Of a stretch of 64,000 nt of DNA, positions 46,167-57,099 are shown piece by piece. The notes below the pieces were generated by a model, which was not told the origin of the DNA, did no database searches, and saw nothing but the letters and a program-made list of their open reading frames with translations. Within the stretch, counting starts at the first letter, position 1, and each line of letters opens with the position of its first letter. The position numbers and the translations under genes are program-made. This DNA comes from Cherax quadricarinatus (lineage: Eukaryota > Arthropoda > Malacostraca > Decapoda > Parastacidae), in NCBI RefSeq assembly GCF_038502225.1, contig NC_091383.1, positions 2,577,016 to 2,641,015 on the forward strand, in the 5' to 3' direction.

Positions 46167-46502
46167 CAGTGGATCCTCGGTATACGACCAGCTCCCTACT
46201 CGAACAAAACTCGGCGCTCGACCGAACGAGTACAACCTCCCAGAACTTCACTGTTAAACTGCTTCGTGTTTCTTCACATTTTTCGGCCTTTTTTTTTTGT
46301 ATTATTTATATAAATAAGTCACCATAGGACCTACGACAATTAGTGATAACAACCAACCAAACCGAAAATTGGTTGGTATGCCTAGTATGGGCCAACAGGC
46401 CTCCTGCAGCGCTCCTCCTTTCTTATGTTCTTAATACCCAAACGGAGCGGCACTCGAACAGCCTTCTGAAATGAATTAAGGTCGTATACCGAGGTTCCGC
46501 TG
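46167..46502. mobile_element. Pogo-type MITE (336 bp)
   Basis: Ends CAGTGGATCCTCGGTATACG and inverted CAGCGGAACCTCGGTATACG, TA on both sides. It contains an inserted fragment TATGCCTAGTATGGGCCAAC...TTCTTATGTTCTTA of another repeat. Confidence 0.85.
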
Positions 46503-46815
46503 TATTCGATAAAAATAACACAGCTATTCTCATTTCTTGAGAAATAAAATGAATTTCTCAACCTAAAAAAATAAAATAGGAAATTTGAAGCCATTTATCC
46601 AGTAATGACAAATGTAACATCAAAAAATTCAAATTTTGGGAAATTTTCAATATTTTTAAAGGAAATATTCCCATGCCTAATTTTTTTTTGGGGGGGGGGG
46701 AAGGGGGGGAATAGGCTTAAATGGACAAAATAAAATGGCAATATTTGGACAACAAATAAGAAAAACATGCAATGTTACATGTAACTCAAAGTTTTAGATT
46801 CAACCAGTGGGTTAA

Positions 46816-47888
46816 CCCTTTGAGGGTCGACAGGCCCTCTCCGAAACTTGTTCTCAGGGTCGGCCAAATTTAAAAAAAAAAAAATTTATTTTTTCTTATG
46901 AAAAGATAGAGAATCTTTTCCTGATCATAATGACACCAAAAGTATGAAATTTGATGGAAAACTTACAGAATTATGCTCTCGCGAAGTTAGCGGTCTTGAC
47001 GATGTTTACGTATCGCCGATTTTGCCCACTTTGAGCCCTATTTTCGACCAATTCCAATGTACTAGTTGACAAAAATCATAACTATTTCGCTAGAACTCCA
47101 TTTTTTCTATCGAACGAGTACAAGAAACCACCCATTTACTGATTTCAACTATCCAATAAAGTGGTCAGAATTTAGCAATTTTGCCAATTTCACACAAATT
47201 TCAAAAGATGCCAATTTCCAAACAGGGTCCAGAATAAACAAAAAAGACATTCCTGGCATTAAAATAACAAGTTCTCTGTTCGTTAGTTACATCCCCAGGC
47301 CACTCTTATATTTCTTTGGCTTTCCACTTTGAATTTTTATTCTTACAAAAAATAGAAGATTTACTGTTATGCAGACTACTGCATTAGTGTAGAAATGGTA
47401 TAAATAATATCAGCGCACTTGTGAAAGAATATTAGACTCACCAGTTGACGTGTATTGCACGCTTGGCATGATTTGTTTACTTTTGAACTTTGATAAAAAT
47501 CGAACATTTCTGCTACTTTGAGCTCAATTTCAAGGCACCTTTCATTGTAAAACCAGTCAAAATCACCTCAATTTCTGTAATATGTCTTCCATTCTATAAA
47601 ATGAGATAAAGAAAACTAGAATACAACAATAAATACCATACGAAAATACAGTGCAAAGTCGCTGTTTTATTCCAAAAACACGGTCAAAGTTTTTTTTTTC
47701 TCATTACGCACTGTGTGCTGCAGGATTTTTTTTTATACTGCGCACACTGACCACATAGACCCATTCTTTCATATGTAGGCCTACCAGCTTTCTCTCACTA
47801 GATTTGAGGGCGCTAGAATTTAGGTGTACTAGTACGTCAAAAACCCTGGGTCGTAAGCCATACTAGTACGGCCGAAACCCTCAAAGGG
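46816..47888. mobile_element. PiggyBac-like non-autonomous element with TTAA duplication
   Basis: Begins CCCTTTGAGGGTCGACAGG after TTAA (46812-46815) and ends in the inverse, ...CGAAACCCTCAAAGGG, before TTAA (47889-47892). It is 1073 bp, AT-rich, and has no transposase frame. TTAA targets and CCC termini are diagnostic of the piggyBac superfamily. Confidence 0.85.
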
Positions 47889-47894
47889 TTAACT

Positions 47895-48195
47895 ACTCAT
47901 AATTAACCCACCTGGGTTAATAATGAATTAACCCACCTGTGTTAATAATGAATTAACCCACCTGTGTTAATAACGAATTAACCCACCTGTGTTAACGAAT
48001 TAACCCACCTGGGTTAATAATAAATTAACCCACCTGTGTTAATAACGAATTAACCCACCTGGGTTAATAATAAATTAACCCACCTGTGTTAATAACGAAT
48101 TAACCCACCTGTGTTAATAACGAATTAACCCACCTGTGTTAATAACGAATTAACCCACCTGGGTTAATAATGAATTAACCCACCTGTATTAATAC
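47895..48195. repeat. 25-bp minisatellite, about 12 units
   Basis: Unit ATTAACCCACCTGTGTTAAT plus AACGA, with CTGGGTT and AATGA variants. It begins directly at the piggyBac target TTAA. Confidence 0.95.
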
Positions 48196-48846
48196 CAAAT
48201 AATTAAACTGTGGCCATTATATTACAAAGCTCTATGTAGCTGCCCAGTTATACAGTAAGCTCTTACAAAGCTCTATGTAACTGATCTGTTGCACAGCTTT
48301 TATAAAGCTCTATGGCGGTGCAATCGATAAATGCGATTGAAAAAGTATAATGAAAATTATATAACACGTGCTATATAATAGTCATGCTATACAAAAGAGC
48401 TTTATATAGAGCTGGCTCTATTAACTTGATGACTGATAAATCAGCTATCAATGCACTGAAATGTTACTGCCAACAATTAAAAAATTATCTGGCCTATGAC
48501 AAAAATAAATCCAAATTTTGAATTCCCTGCAGCTTTTGAAAATTAATTGACCTTAGGCTTCTAAAAAACTTATGAACAAAAGAGTTTCTTCCAAAAAACA
48601 AATCTGGTGTGTAAAAAAATCCTTTATCCTTCAAAAACTTTGAAAAAAAAAACTGTATATTATAAAGAATTTATTTATTCAAAGAATCTTCGATGTTTGT
48701 TCTGACCATGTTGGATATTGTCCAAATTCTGGACAAAAATACGTCAGTTTTCTTATAAAGTGTCGCTGTAGAGTGAAATTTCTTGTAAATACGACTGAAA
48801 AAAATTGAAAACTGAATAGCAAATTTAAAGGCCAAAATGGTATATA
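48196..48846. other. AT-rich intergenic sequence
   Basis: Degenerate AAAGCTCTATGTAACTG motifs at 48225-48330; otherwise nothing recognisable. Confidence 0.4.
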
Positions 48847-49049
48847 CAGTAGTACCTCGAGTTTCACACAGCTCCCAACTCGACCAATTATGTAAGTGTA
48901 TTATTGCAAGTGCTTTTGTAAGTGTATTTTTGGAGGTCCGAAATGGACTAAGCTAATTTACATTATTCTTTATGGGAACAAATTTGTTCGGTAATGGCGC
49001 TCAAACAGCCTTCTGGAACGAATTAATTTCATATCCTGAGGAACCACCG
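48847..49049. mobile_element. Pogo-type MITE (203 bp), diverged
   Basis: Starts CAGTAGTACCTCGAGTTTCA, interior CGAAATGGACTAAGC and CTTTATGGGAACAAAT, ends GAGGAACCACCG with TA on both sides. Confidence 0.78.
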
Positions 49050-49184
49050 TATATTCAATCCTGGATGCATTTCCTCTGTTTACAAAATTTAAAATCACAT
49101 TGTACAGAGAAGCTTTATAAGACAGCTGACTGTATTTTTATAAAGCTCCTCAATATATAGTGATTTAGTGTGAATACAAATGAA

Positions 49185-49470
49185 AAATCTCCATGGAGGG
49201 AATGGGTTAGAAGCCTTCCTCTGTAAGCTGTGTGTGCTGTGAGAGGCGACTAAAATATCGGAAGCAAGGTGCTAGTAACACCATCTCCTGTATAAATTAC
49301 TAAATACATGTACCAGCAGCAAGGGGCTACTAACACCTACATAAATTACTAAATAGCAGGACCAAGGTGCTAGTAATGCCTTTCCTGTGTAAATTACTAA
49401 ATAGCGAGACCAAGGTGCTAGTAACACCTTTTCCTGTATAAAATACTTAATGTCCCCAGTGTTCAAAATA
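49185..49470 (+). mobile_element. RTE-tail fragment followed by ~50-bp repeats
   Basis: GAGAGGCGACTAAAATATCG and GTGCTAGTAACACC match the 57740-57820 tail. The CTAGTAACACC...TAAATTACTAAATA part is repeated about four times. Confidence 0.7.
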
Positions 49471-49587
49471 AACAGAACAATTGAAAAACTACATTCAGAA
49501 TGAAATACCATATAAAATGATCACAGTACACAATACCATTCAATTCTGGATTATCTTTTTCAATCTCTTTTACAGAAAATCAAACTA

Positions 49588-49740
49588 CAGTGGAACCCCA
49601 GATTTCGTCTGGTGCGGATATCGTACAATTCAGATTTTGACCACATTTTTGGGGGAAAATTTATCCCGGGTTTTGTACCTCCACTTGGAAATCATCCATA
49701 TGAGACATGTCCGCCCGCCCAGGATGTGGCCACTAACACG
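49588..49740 (+). mobile_element. Left end of a Tigger/pogo-like element
   Basis: CAGTGGAACCCCAGATTTCG after TA. No matching right end was seen nearby, so it is truncated. Confidence 0.5.
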
Positions 49741-49796
49741 TACGTGACTCAGTCTGCCTCTGTCACTTGTTCAGTGAGCAATACTTCACATGTTCA

Positions 49797-50275
49797 TGGT
49801 GGTAGAGGGTGGTAGTGATGGTGGTAGAGGGTGGTAGTGATGGTGGTAGAGGGTGGTAGTGATGGTGGTAGAGGGTGGTAGTGATGGTGGTAGAGGGTGG
49901 TAGTGATGGTGGTAGAGGGTGGTAGTGATGGTGGTAGAGGGTGGTAGTGATGGTGGTAGAGGGTGGTAGTGATGTTGGTAGAGGGTGGTAGTGATGTTGG
50001 TAGAGGGTGGTAGTGATGGTGGTAGAGGGTAGTAGTGATGGTGGTAGAGAGTGGTAGTGATGGTGGTAGAGGGTAGTAGTGATGGTGGTAGAGAGTGGTA
50101 GTGATGTTGGTAGAGGGTGGTAGTGATGGTGGTAGAGGGTGGTAGTGATGGTGGTAGAGGGTGGTAGTGATGTTGGTAGAGGGTGGTAGTGATGGTGGTA
50201 GAGGGTGGTAGTGATGGTGGTAGAGGGTAGTAGTGATGGTGGTAGAGGGTGGTGGTGGTGGTGATGGTGATAGAG
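49797..50275. repeat. 22-bp minisatellite, about 22 units
   Basis: Unit AGGGTGGTAGTGATGGTGGT plus AG, with GATGTTGG and AGAGTGG variants. The 200-residue minus frame is an artefact. Confidence 0.96.
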
Positions 50276-50334
50276 GGTGAGGCCTATGGTGATGTGACTG
50301 TGTTGCCATAGGGGCCCTTAGAAGTGTGGAGTTT

Positions 50335-50480
50335 CTGCGACTTGTTCCAGGCAAGTAATTGCAACTATCACACTCGTTCCAGGCAAGAAACTGCAACTAT
50401 CACACTCGTTCTAGGCAAGGAACTGCAACCATCACACTCGTTCCAGGCAAGAAACTGCGACTTTACCTGTTCCAGTCAAG
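50335..50480. repeat. ~32-bp repeat, about 4.5 units
   Basis: Units of GTTCCAGGCAAGAAACTGCA plus ACTATCACACTC. Confidence 0.88.
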
Positions 50481-50739
50481 TATCTGGTAGAGACACTACA
50501 CAGACCAACTTTATTACCCAGTAATACATCCCACACTTAGTGTGGCATAATAAAGCTCAACACTAATACAGTATATCCCAGTAAGATAGTCACGATAGTA
50601 AGTCAACAATGCATGTTGCAGTGTTGCATAAGAAAGATAAATTCACTGGGCAACACATGAGAATAAACACATGCTAAGTGTGTATTTTATTACCATCAGA
50701 ACACTAGTCTCTGTTAATAGAGTAACAGGCATCTGTTTT

Positions 50740-50880
50740 TATGGTACAAGTCAATGTTTATGGGACAAAACCCAATGTATGGGACAAAATCAATTTTTAT
50801 GGTACAAAATCAATGTTTATGGGACAAAACCCAAAGTATGGGACAAAATCAATTTTTATGGTACAAAATCAAAAAAGGAC
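50740..50880. repeat. ~60-bp repeat, about 2.3 units
   Basis: ATGTTTATGGGACAAAACCC and ATTTTTATGGTACAAAATC alternate. Confidence 0.85.
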
Positions 50881-51065
50881 AATAATGTGGCACAAAATGA
50901 AGTTTTCTTTATGGAACAAATTTGAAATAATCCCAAAAGGAGAGAAAATTGAAGATGTTAATGTTAATTTCGTGAAATAAAAGCAAGTTCAATGTGGACA
51001 AATCTGCTAATGGCTACAATAACATGTTAAAATATTTAACAGGTTAAATTTATGCACTAATCATT
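50881..51065 (-). other. Probable Topors 3' UTR
   Basis: AT-rich sequence downstream of the Topors stop. AATAAA motifs on the minus strand lie further on, near 50686 and 50512, and are candidate polyadenylation signals. Confidence 0.45.
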
Positions 51066-53927
51066 TTAGAATGATGAATGTGCATCGCCTGGTGATGAAT
51101 GTGGGCTGAATGGTGATGAATGATACCCCGAGAATGAGTACCTAACTGTCGACTGTTTTTTCTTCTTGTATTCATAGTCGGAGGAGTCGGAGCTCGACAC
51201 GATTCTTTTTCTCTTCCTGGATCTTTTACAGCTCTGCTCCGATGATTCTGTGTCTGATTCTGAAGAACTTATCTTGTATGTGGCTTTTTTGGACTTGACC
51301 TTTCTCTTATGCTTGCTTTTCTTGCTCTTTTTGCTCTTTTCGGCCTTATGACGGTCCTTGGTCTTCCGCTTTCGTTTTCTACTGGAATGCTTAGATTTCG
51401 AACTGGTGTAGTCAGTTTTCCAGTCCTTGTAGCATGAGTCTTTGGAGTTGCTGGATGATTCTCTACTCTGGCTATCCCAACTCTGTTCCTGCCAGGATGA
51501 TGTACTCTCTGTCTTGCTTGATGGGGGAGTCAGAAGGCGGTCAGAACTGGACCACGCTTCACTGGAACTATCAGAAACGTGGTAGTTGGTAAAACTGTTT
51601 CTTGTGCGAGTATCATGCCTAGAGTTCGATCTCAACGAACTTTTGATCTTAGAACGGTGATCCTTCCTCGCGTGTCTGCCCGATGAGTTCCGCTCCTTCA
51701 AAGGGGATTTCACCCTATGTCTAGAGTAATTGGAACTACAAGGATCATCTCTGCTCTTACTGGTGTGCTTTACTTTAGTGCCAGTCTTTTCTTCACATAA
51801 ATGCTTCCTACTCTCTACATTCTGAAAATTAGAATCGCCATTTGAGGATACAAATGTATTCTTTTTCTCCGTTAATTTTTCATTAGAACTAGTCTTAATG
51901 TCTTTGTATTTACATTGCAAACTCTCGATATTTTGATAACTCGACTCATCATTTGAGGAAAGACTTATATTTACGTTTTCACTTTGTTTATCTTTCTTTT
52001 TCACACTTAATACTGGGTCAAGATTCTTCGAACTTTTATGCCACTTAAGTGAAATTTCAATGGAAGATGTCTGAACAGATTCTGAACGATCGTTCGAGGT
52101 GGAGGCTTCGACACTGGCTGATTCGTTGTCGTCACAGTAGCTGTGGTCTTCTTTAGCTGTTCTCCTGATGGAAGATCCACTACAACTGGGTTCGCTCAGC
52201 GGAAGAGGGAAGTTGGTCCTCTTGAGGGTTGGTTTCCTCCGCCCCTTTTTGTGTTGATTTGAAGAAAGATTGGAACTGCTGCTGCTGCCTTTGTCTCTAA
52301 TAAAATCCTGGCTAATTTTTTTCTTCCAGTGATTATCTTTTTCTTTGAATGATGGTGTGTGTTGTTCAGCTCTGTCACTATCACGGAATCTCTTACCATG
52401 ATGATGCTTCTCTTTAGATGATGCTTCGAGTTCTTCATCCTCATCACTCTCTAAGTCAATTATCTCTGGGGTCTTCTGTCTTTTTTTAACCTCTTCGATG
52501 ACAATGCAGCTGTCGGACTGTTCACTGTCTGAGGACACCTCGGTTTTTAGTGTGCTGTTTGCATGTTGCTGCTGTGTTGCACGGTTTTCTTCTGATCTTG
52601 ATGTTGATGCTCCCTCATTGATTGTGCTGAGGAAGTCTTTGGTACGGCCTAGTAAGCGAGTCATGCTGCATGTTTCAGGTGGTTCAGGATTGTGCGTCTC
52701 TGAAAAGTCTGGCTGCGTTGGCGTTGAAGGTACAGCCACAGCTGCCGACTGTTGCGTTGCTGGATATTCAGCATCATCACTTTCACTGCTAGAACTGGAA
52801 CTTGAACTGGAACTGTCATCACTGCTGATCACAACAGATCCTTCCTGAGTTAAAGTCTCTACCCTCGCCACGAGTGCACCAGCTCCTGCAGGACCCTGGC
52901 GAGTCTCTACTCCAGAGTTAGCGCTCACGGGATTTCCGCGCATGTCCACCTCGACCACTGCATCGCTGTCATCCGAACTGCTGCTGCTGCTCTCATCTTC
53001 GTTAAAACCATATCTTGGGACGTATTGAGCTGCATTGTCGTGGCCAACCATGTCATAGGGGGAGAGAGCAAAGTGGTAGAATTCATGGACAAAGTGATTT
53101 GTGCGCCTTCCAAGATGCACTTGCATTGCACGTCGAAATTCTCGGGAATTGATGGAATATCTGACGATAAGATCCATGACTTCGGCAAGAACTACGCCAA
53201 CTCTGGAGGATGGCAAAAGAGCTGCCAGCTCACGATTTACCCAAGGTACCAGGCGATGCGTGAGTGCAGGTTGTTCCCGATATAAATCGGGAGAGCTCTG
53301 TCGATAACTACCTGTAATATCTGCTATAGGCTGCACCCATACGTTGTTGAGATAAACACTGAGACGAAACATAGATGAACCCCTGAGATTGAACCTAGAA
53401 GGTCTACGTTCACGTGGACCAGAAGGAATGGCATCGGGAATGGCTTGGGGGCGCCCGGGATACAGATGACGCAGCGTAGCAGCGCCGGGAAAATTAGTTG
53501 TCCGATACCCAAAGAATCTACGCCTTTCCGCATCAAGAAACTCCTGAAAATTGGCGATTCCCTGGTTTCGTTCCGGTGGGTCAGGCCTCGGCACTTTCCA
53601 TTCCTTATACTCACTTTCAGATTTGATGTCGTACATTATAATTGTAAAACTTAGTTTACAAAGAGGACAAACAGCTTTCTGTTTTGACCATTCTTTTAGA
53701 CATACCAAACAAAAGCCATGTAGACAAGAATTAGCCACGCACTTGTCAGTGATATGGCTAAGACATATGGGACATGTGTCATCGGAAATGGGTGACCCTT
53801 CGCTTGGAGGTCTCTCTGGGGTACGCGAGCCAGAGGGACTCTTGTTGACAGATGGACATGTGGACATGCCAGACTCCATTGCTGTGTTGGTACCTGTGTC
53901 TTGCGCACTCTCGCTAGGAGACGACAT
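51066..53927 (-). CDS. Topors: Topors-like RING E3 ubiquitin/SUMO-protein ligase
   Basis: Single open frame of 953 residues, close to the ~1045 of human TOPORS. A C3HC4 RING lies at residues 52-90 (C52-P-I-C55, C68-L-H70, C73, C76, C87-P-L-C90). The conserved Topors middle domain spans about 186-306: V-Y-L-N-N-V-W-V-Q-P, R-L-V-P-W-V-N-R-E-L, then H-F-V-H-E-F-Y-H-F-A. After that come serine/acidic tracts with likely SUMO-interacting motifs (V-V-I-S-S-D-D, C-I-V-I-E-E-V, E-I-I-D-L-E-S-D-E-D) and a long Ser/Arg/Lys-rich tail with nuclear-localisation-type K-R-K-R runs. Topors proteins are nuclear dual ubiquitin/SUMO ligases; fly Topors links chromatin insulators to the nuclear lamina. The start at 53927 is the first in-frame ATG after a TTTTTCAG acceptor ending at 53938, so a 5' UTR intron is likely. 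Antisense frames at 52498 and 53551 are shadows. Confidence 0.95.
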   Translation of the reverse strand: MSSPSESAQDTGTNTAMESGMSTCPSVNKSPSGSRTPERPPSEGSPISDDTCPICLSHITDKCVANSCLHGFCLVCLKEWSKQKAVCPLCKLSFTIIMYDIKSESEYKEWKVPRPDPPERNQGIANFQEFLDAERRRFFGYRTTNFPGAATLRHLYPGRPQAIPDAIPSGPRERRPSRFNLRGSSMFRLSVYLNNVWVQPIADITGSYRQSSPDLYREQPALTHRLVPWVNRELAALLPSSRVGVVLAEVMDLIVRYSINSREFRRAMQVHLGRRTNHFVHEFYHFALSPYDMVGHDNAAQYVPRYGFNEDESSSSSSDDSDAVVEVDMRGNPVSANSGVETRQGPAGAGALVARVETLTQEGSVVISSDDSSSSSSSSSSESDDAEYPATQQSAAVAVPSTPTQPDFSETHNPEPPETCSMTRLLGRTKDFLSTINEGASTSRSEENRATQQQHANSTLKTEVSSDSEQSDSCIVIEEVKKRQKTPEIIDLESDEDEELEASSKEKHHHGKRFRDSDRAEQHTPSFKEKDNHWKKKISQDFIRDKGSSSSSNLSSNQHKKGRRKPTLKRTNFPLPLSEPSCSGSSIRRTAKEDHSYCDDNESASVEASTSNDRSESVQTSSIEISLKWHKSSKNLDPVLSVKKKDKQSENVNISLSSNDESSYQNIESLQCKYKDIKTSSNEKLTEKKNTFVSSNGDSNFQNVESRKHLCEEKTGTKVKHTSKSRDDPCSSNYSRHRVKSPLKERNSSGRHARKDHRSKIKSSLRSNSRHDTRTRNSFTNYHVSDSSSEAWSSSDRLLTPPSSKTESTSSWQEQSWDSQSRESSSNSKDSCYKDWKTDYTSSKSKHSSRKRKRKTKDRHKAEKSKKSKKSKHKRKVKSKKATYKISSSESDTESSEQSCKRSRKRKRIVSSSDSSDYEYKKKKQSTVRYSFSGYHSSPFSPHSSPGDAHSSF

Positions 53928-53937
53928 TGCAGATCAA

Positions 53938-53945
53938 CTGAAAAA
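53938..53945 (-). other. Putative 3' splice acceptor of a Topors 5' UTR intron
   Basis: On the minus strand AATTTTTCAG is followed after 10 bases by the Topors ATG. The non-coding first exon was not located. Confidence 0.5.
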
Positions 53946-54118
53946 TTACGACTAATCAGCGATGAATAAAAATCATGAGAAATAAAAGACAAAAAGTTCA
54001 CAAATAACCCACAATACCATGACTGGAACAATTCACAAATAACAATACTATGGCTGGAACAATTCACAAACACGCTGCGCACAGGTGAGAAAACAGGAAA
54101 ACAGGTGTGGAGGAAGGA

Positions 54119-54415
54119 GGGGAAGTAAGCAGTAGTATTAATAGTAGTAGAAGTATTAATAGTAGTAGTAGTAGTATTAATAGTAGTAGTAGTAGTAGTA
54201 TTAATAGTAGTAGTAGTAGTAGTAGTAATAGTAGTAGTAGTATTAATAGTAGTAGTAGTATTGATAATAGTAGTAGTAGTATTTATAATAGTAGTAGTAG
54301 TGGTATTAATAATAGTAGTAGTAGTACTAGTAGCAGCAGCAGTCAGTAGTCCATCCTGGACTATTGTAGTAATAGTAGTAGTAAAAATAATAACAGCAGC
54401 AGTAGTAGTGGTAGT
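54119..54415. repeat. (AGT)n array with ATT interruptions
   Basis: GTA/AGT triplets with periodic ATTAAT blocks and CAGCAGCAG; the Ser-rich frame is an artefact. Confidence 0.96.
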
Positions 54416-55063
54416 TAGAAGTCCATTCTAGACTACCATAAAGTAACACTTATATGCTTAAATCCCATTTTCTTTCTAACTACAAGATAAACTGATAAAT
54501 ATGTTCACACGATGCATAAAATAAATAAATACTACCTATAAATGCTGATAAACATTCACGGATGCATGCCAGTGAATTATACACACAAACGACATATGCA
54601 ATAAGCAGTGATGGGCACAGTTCTGCTAACCGCTAATTAGCGGAAGTAACTTTTTGTTTAGTGGATTAGCGTTTACGCTAACTTCGGAAATGCTAATCAA
54701 TTACCTTCTGCTAAATAAAGTTCCACTAACTTTGAGTCTGCTACAGAAAAATCATACGTTGTTGGTAGTCAGAAAGCAATGCCTTTTCAAAGACGCATGT
54801 GTTTGCTCCTATCTGTTGTGGGCGTTTCTCGAACAGTCAGTCTGGCATGATATTGGGTGACTACGTGTAAACGTGATTTGTCAATGCAGCATCAGCAGCA
54901 TCTGAGCAGCACTGTCATAGTCTTACAGTGTCAGCGATCGCTGGGGTGCGCTGTTACTTATCACTATGAACAGGGGAGACGTTTCTGTTCCGCACGAGGG
55001 TGTTGTTGAGGAGTCGGCAGTAACATATCGTTATCAGATTGTAGTGAAGGAAAAGTTACTTAA

Positions 55064-55438
55064 CCCGTAAACGGTCCAAGCAGATCTATGTTCACATGCG
55101 TAGCGCTACAAAAGTAGATCAAAGTTTTTTACACATTTTCAAATGTAAAAAAAAAAAAAAAAGAAGATCTACTTTTTTTTACATAGTTTCAAATGTTGAA
55201 AAAACGTATATACAGTGGACCCCCGGTTAACGATATTATTTCATTCCAGAAGTATGTTCAGGTGCCAGTACTGACCGAATTTGTTCCCATAAGGAATATT
55301 GTGAAGTAGATTAGTCCATTTCAGACCCCCAAACATACACGTACAAACGCACTTACTTAAATACACTTACATAATTGGTCGCATTGGGAGGTGATCGTTA
55401 TGCGGGGGTCCACTGTATACGTTTGGACCGTTTACGGG
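55064..55438. mobile_element. PiggyBac-like MITE split by a pogo MITE
   Basis: Ends CCCGTAAACGGTCCAAGC and inverted CCCGTAAACGGTCCAAAC, TTAA on the left (55060) and TTAG on the right. Interrupted at 55213-55415. Confidence 0.82.
55213..55415. mobile_element. Pogo-type MITE (203 bp) inside the piggyBac-like MITE
   Basis: Ends CAGTGGACCCCCGGTTAACG and inverted CAGTGGACCCCCGCATAACG, TA duplicated on both sides. Confidence 0.9.
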
Positions 55439-55506
55439 TTAGGTACAGTGCTCAAGTAGTTTTAATTGGTTGCTTCACAACACTGGTACTTATACACGAG
55501 TATTAA

Positions 55507-55722
55507 CTCTTAAACGGTCCAAACAGATCTACGTTCACATGCGTAGTGCTCCAAAAGTAGATCTACGTTTTTTACATATTTTCAAATACAAAAAGAAAAC
55601 GTAGATCAAAGTTTTTTTACACATTTTCAAATGTGAAAAAAACAAAAAGAAGATGTACATATTTTTTTATATACTTTCAAATGTTGAAAAAAACGTAGAT
55701 CTACGTTTGGACAGTTTAAGGG
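55507..55722. mobile_element. Second piggyBac-like MITE (216 bp)
   Basis: CTCTTAAACGGTCCAAACAG after TTAA, ending CAAACGTAGATC-type inverse and CAGTTTAAGGG before TTAA. Same family as 55064-55438, without an insertion. Confidence 0.82.
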
Positions 55723-55939
55723 TTAAAGATGAGTACTGTTTGCAACACTGTCCTTTCTATTAGCCTAAAAAATTTAGAAAATTTCACTTTTTATCAGTTT
55801 CCTTTATTTTAGGTTAATTTTGTCTCATTAAAACCTTATATTTTATTAGGAAACTCTCCATGTCTGTTCTAAAAGTCTTGAAAAGACCAAACAACTAGAC
55901 CGAATCTGAATTCACGTCAAAAAGTAAGTGTCTAGCGTC

Positions 55940-56290
55940 TTCTTCTTCTTCTTTCAACGTACCAGCCGTATCCCACTGAGGCGGGGTGGCCCAAAAGAAA
56001 AAACTGAAGTTTCTCCTTTTAAATTTAGTAATATATACAGGAGAAGGGGTTACTAGCCCCTTGCTCCCGGCATTTTAGTCGCCTCTTACAACACGCATGG
56101 CTTACAGAGGAAGAATTCTGTTCCACTTCCCCATGGAGATAAGAGGAAATAAACAAGAACAAGAATTAGAAAGAAAATAGAAGAAAACCCAGAGGGGTGT
56201 GTATATATATGCTTGTACATGTATGTGTAGTGTGACCTAAGTGTAAGTAGAAGTAGCAAGACTTACCTGTAATCTTGCATATTTATGAGG
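55940..56290 (-). mobile_element. RTE-type 3'-tail copy
   Basis: CGTATCCCACTGAGGCGGGG, CCCTTGCTCCCGGCATTTTA and CAAGACTTACCTGTAATCTT are the inverse of 57555-57880. Confidence 0.78.
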
Positions 56291-56586
56291 TGTTTAGCGT
56301 CAGCTTCCACTAATTTTTTCGGCCATTTAGCGGTTTAGCTTTAGTGGAGCTAACGTTTTAGTTAGCGGATTAGCGGTTAGCCAAGCTAACTTTTTGGTTA
56401 GCTGTGCCCACCATTGGCAATAAGTATTAAGAGTATTAAATAAGTATTAAATGAAAGGAAGTGAGGAGAGGGCGTACCTCACCATACAGAACCCGCACTG
56501 AAGGTGGCACTGTCGTTGTTCAGTTCTCATAGAGCTGAAATCGTGAACGACTCTATACACATCATGCAGTACATGTCTTGCATGCC

Positions 56587-56690
56587 ATACTGCACTCTGT
56601 AAAGGAATAATAATGGTAGTGGTAATAATAATAATAATAATTAAAGTGATAGTGATAATAGTAATAATCATAATAGTAATAATAAGAACA
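56587..56690. repeat. (AAT)n-type AT-rich repeat
   Basis: AATAATAATAAT with GTAGTGG and AAAGTGATAG interruptions. Confidence 0.85.
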
Positions 56691-56845
56691 TAAGAACGAT
56701 GGAACACTGCAGAAGGCCTACTGGCCCATGCGAGGCAGGTCCAAGTCTCCTACCGGCTTAAGCCAATGCACCCAACCTAGTCAGGTCAGGTCACATTGAC
56801 TTAAGGGAGGAACACGGCAACCGACCTGGTAGCACAAGATGTGAT
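56690..56845 (+). mobile_element. Interspersed repeat fragment
   Basis: AAGAACATAAGAACGATGGA, AGGCCTACTGGCCCATGCGA and CAGGTCACATTGACTTAAG. The first motif pair also occurs, inverted, at 46377-46432. Confidence 0.65.
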
Positions 56846-56910
56846 AATAGTAATAATAATAAAAGTAATAATAATAGTAATAACAGTAATAATAATAACA
56901 GTAATAACAG

Positions 56911-57058
56911 TACACAAATAACTAGCACATAGAAGAGAGGAGTTTATGACGACGTTTCGGTCCGACTTGGACCATTTACAGTGTGACTTTGTAAATGGTC
57001 CAAGTCAGACCAAAACATCATCGTAAACTTCTCTCTTCTATGTGCTAGTTATTTGTGT
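56911..57058. repeat. Foldback element, decayed copy of the 40249-40382 family
   Basis: TACACAAATAACTAGCACAT and ACGACGTTTCGGTCCGACTT on the left; the inverted right arm carries several CpG-to-TpG/CpA changes. Confidence 0.88.
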
Positions 57059-57099
57059 TTTGTTCCAGTCACGGTATTGTGTCTTTTTTGTTATTTAGT

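Larger units (their letters stand above)
54606..56416. mobile_element. Non-autonomous hAT element with 8-bp target duplication
   Basis: The left end is CAGTGATGGGCACAGTTCTG and the right end is ...GGTTAGCTGTGCCCACCATTG. The inverted ends match over about 15 bp (GATGGGCACAG / GGTGGGCACAG). The 8-bp GCAATAAG is repeated exactly on both sides (54598-54605 and 56417-56424), as expected of hAT. The interior lacks a transposase and contains piggyBac-like, pogo-like and RTE-tail insertions. Confidence 0.9.

Noticed and set aside
52498..52848. 116-residue plus-strand frame opposite Topors
   Set aside because: Shadow of the Ser/acidic-rich Topors coding strand.
54107..54349. Serine/asparagine-rich 80-residue protein
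   Set aside because: Translation of an (AGT)n array.
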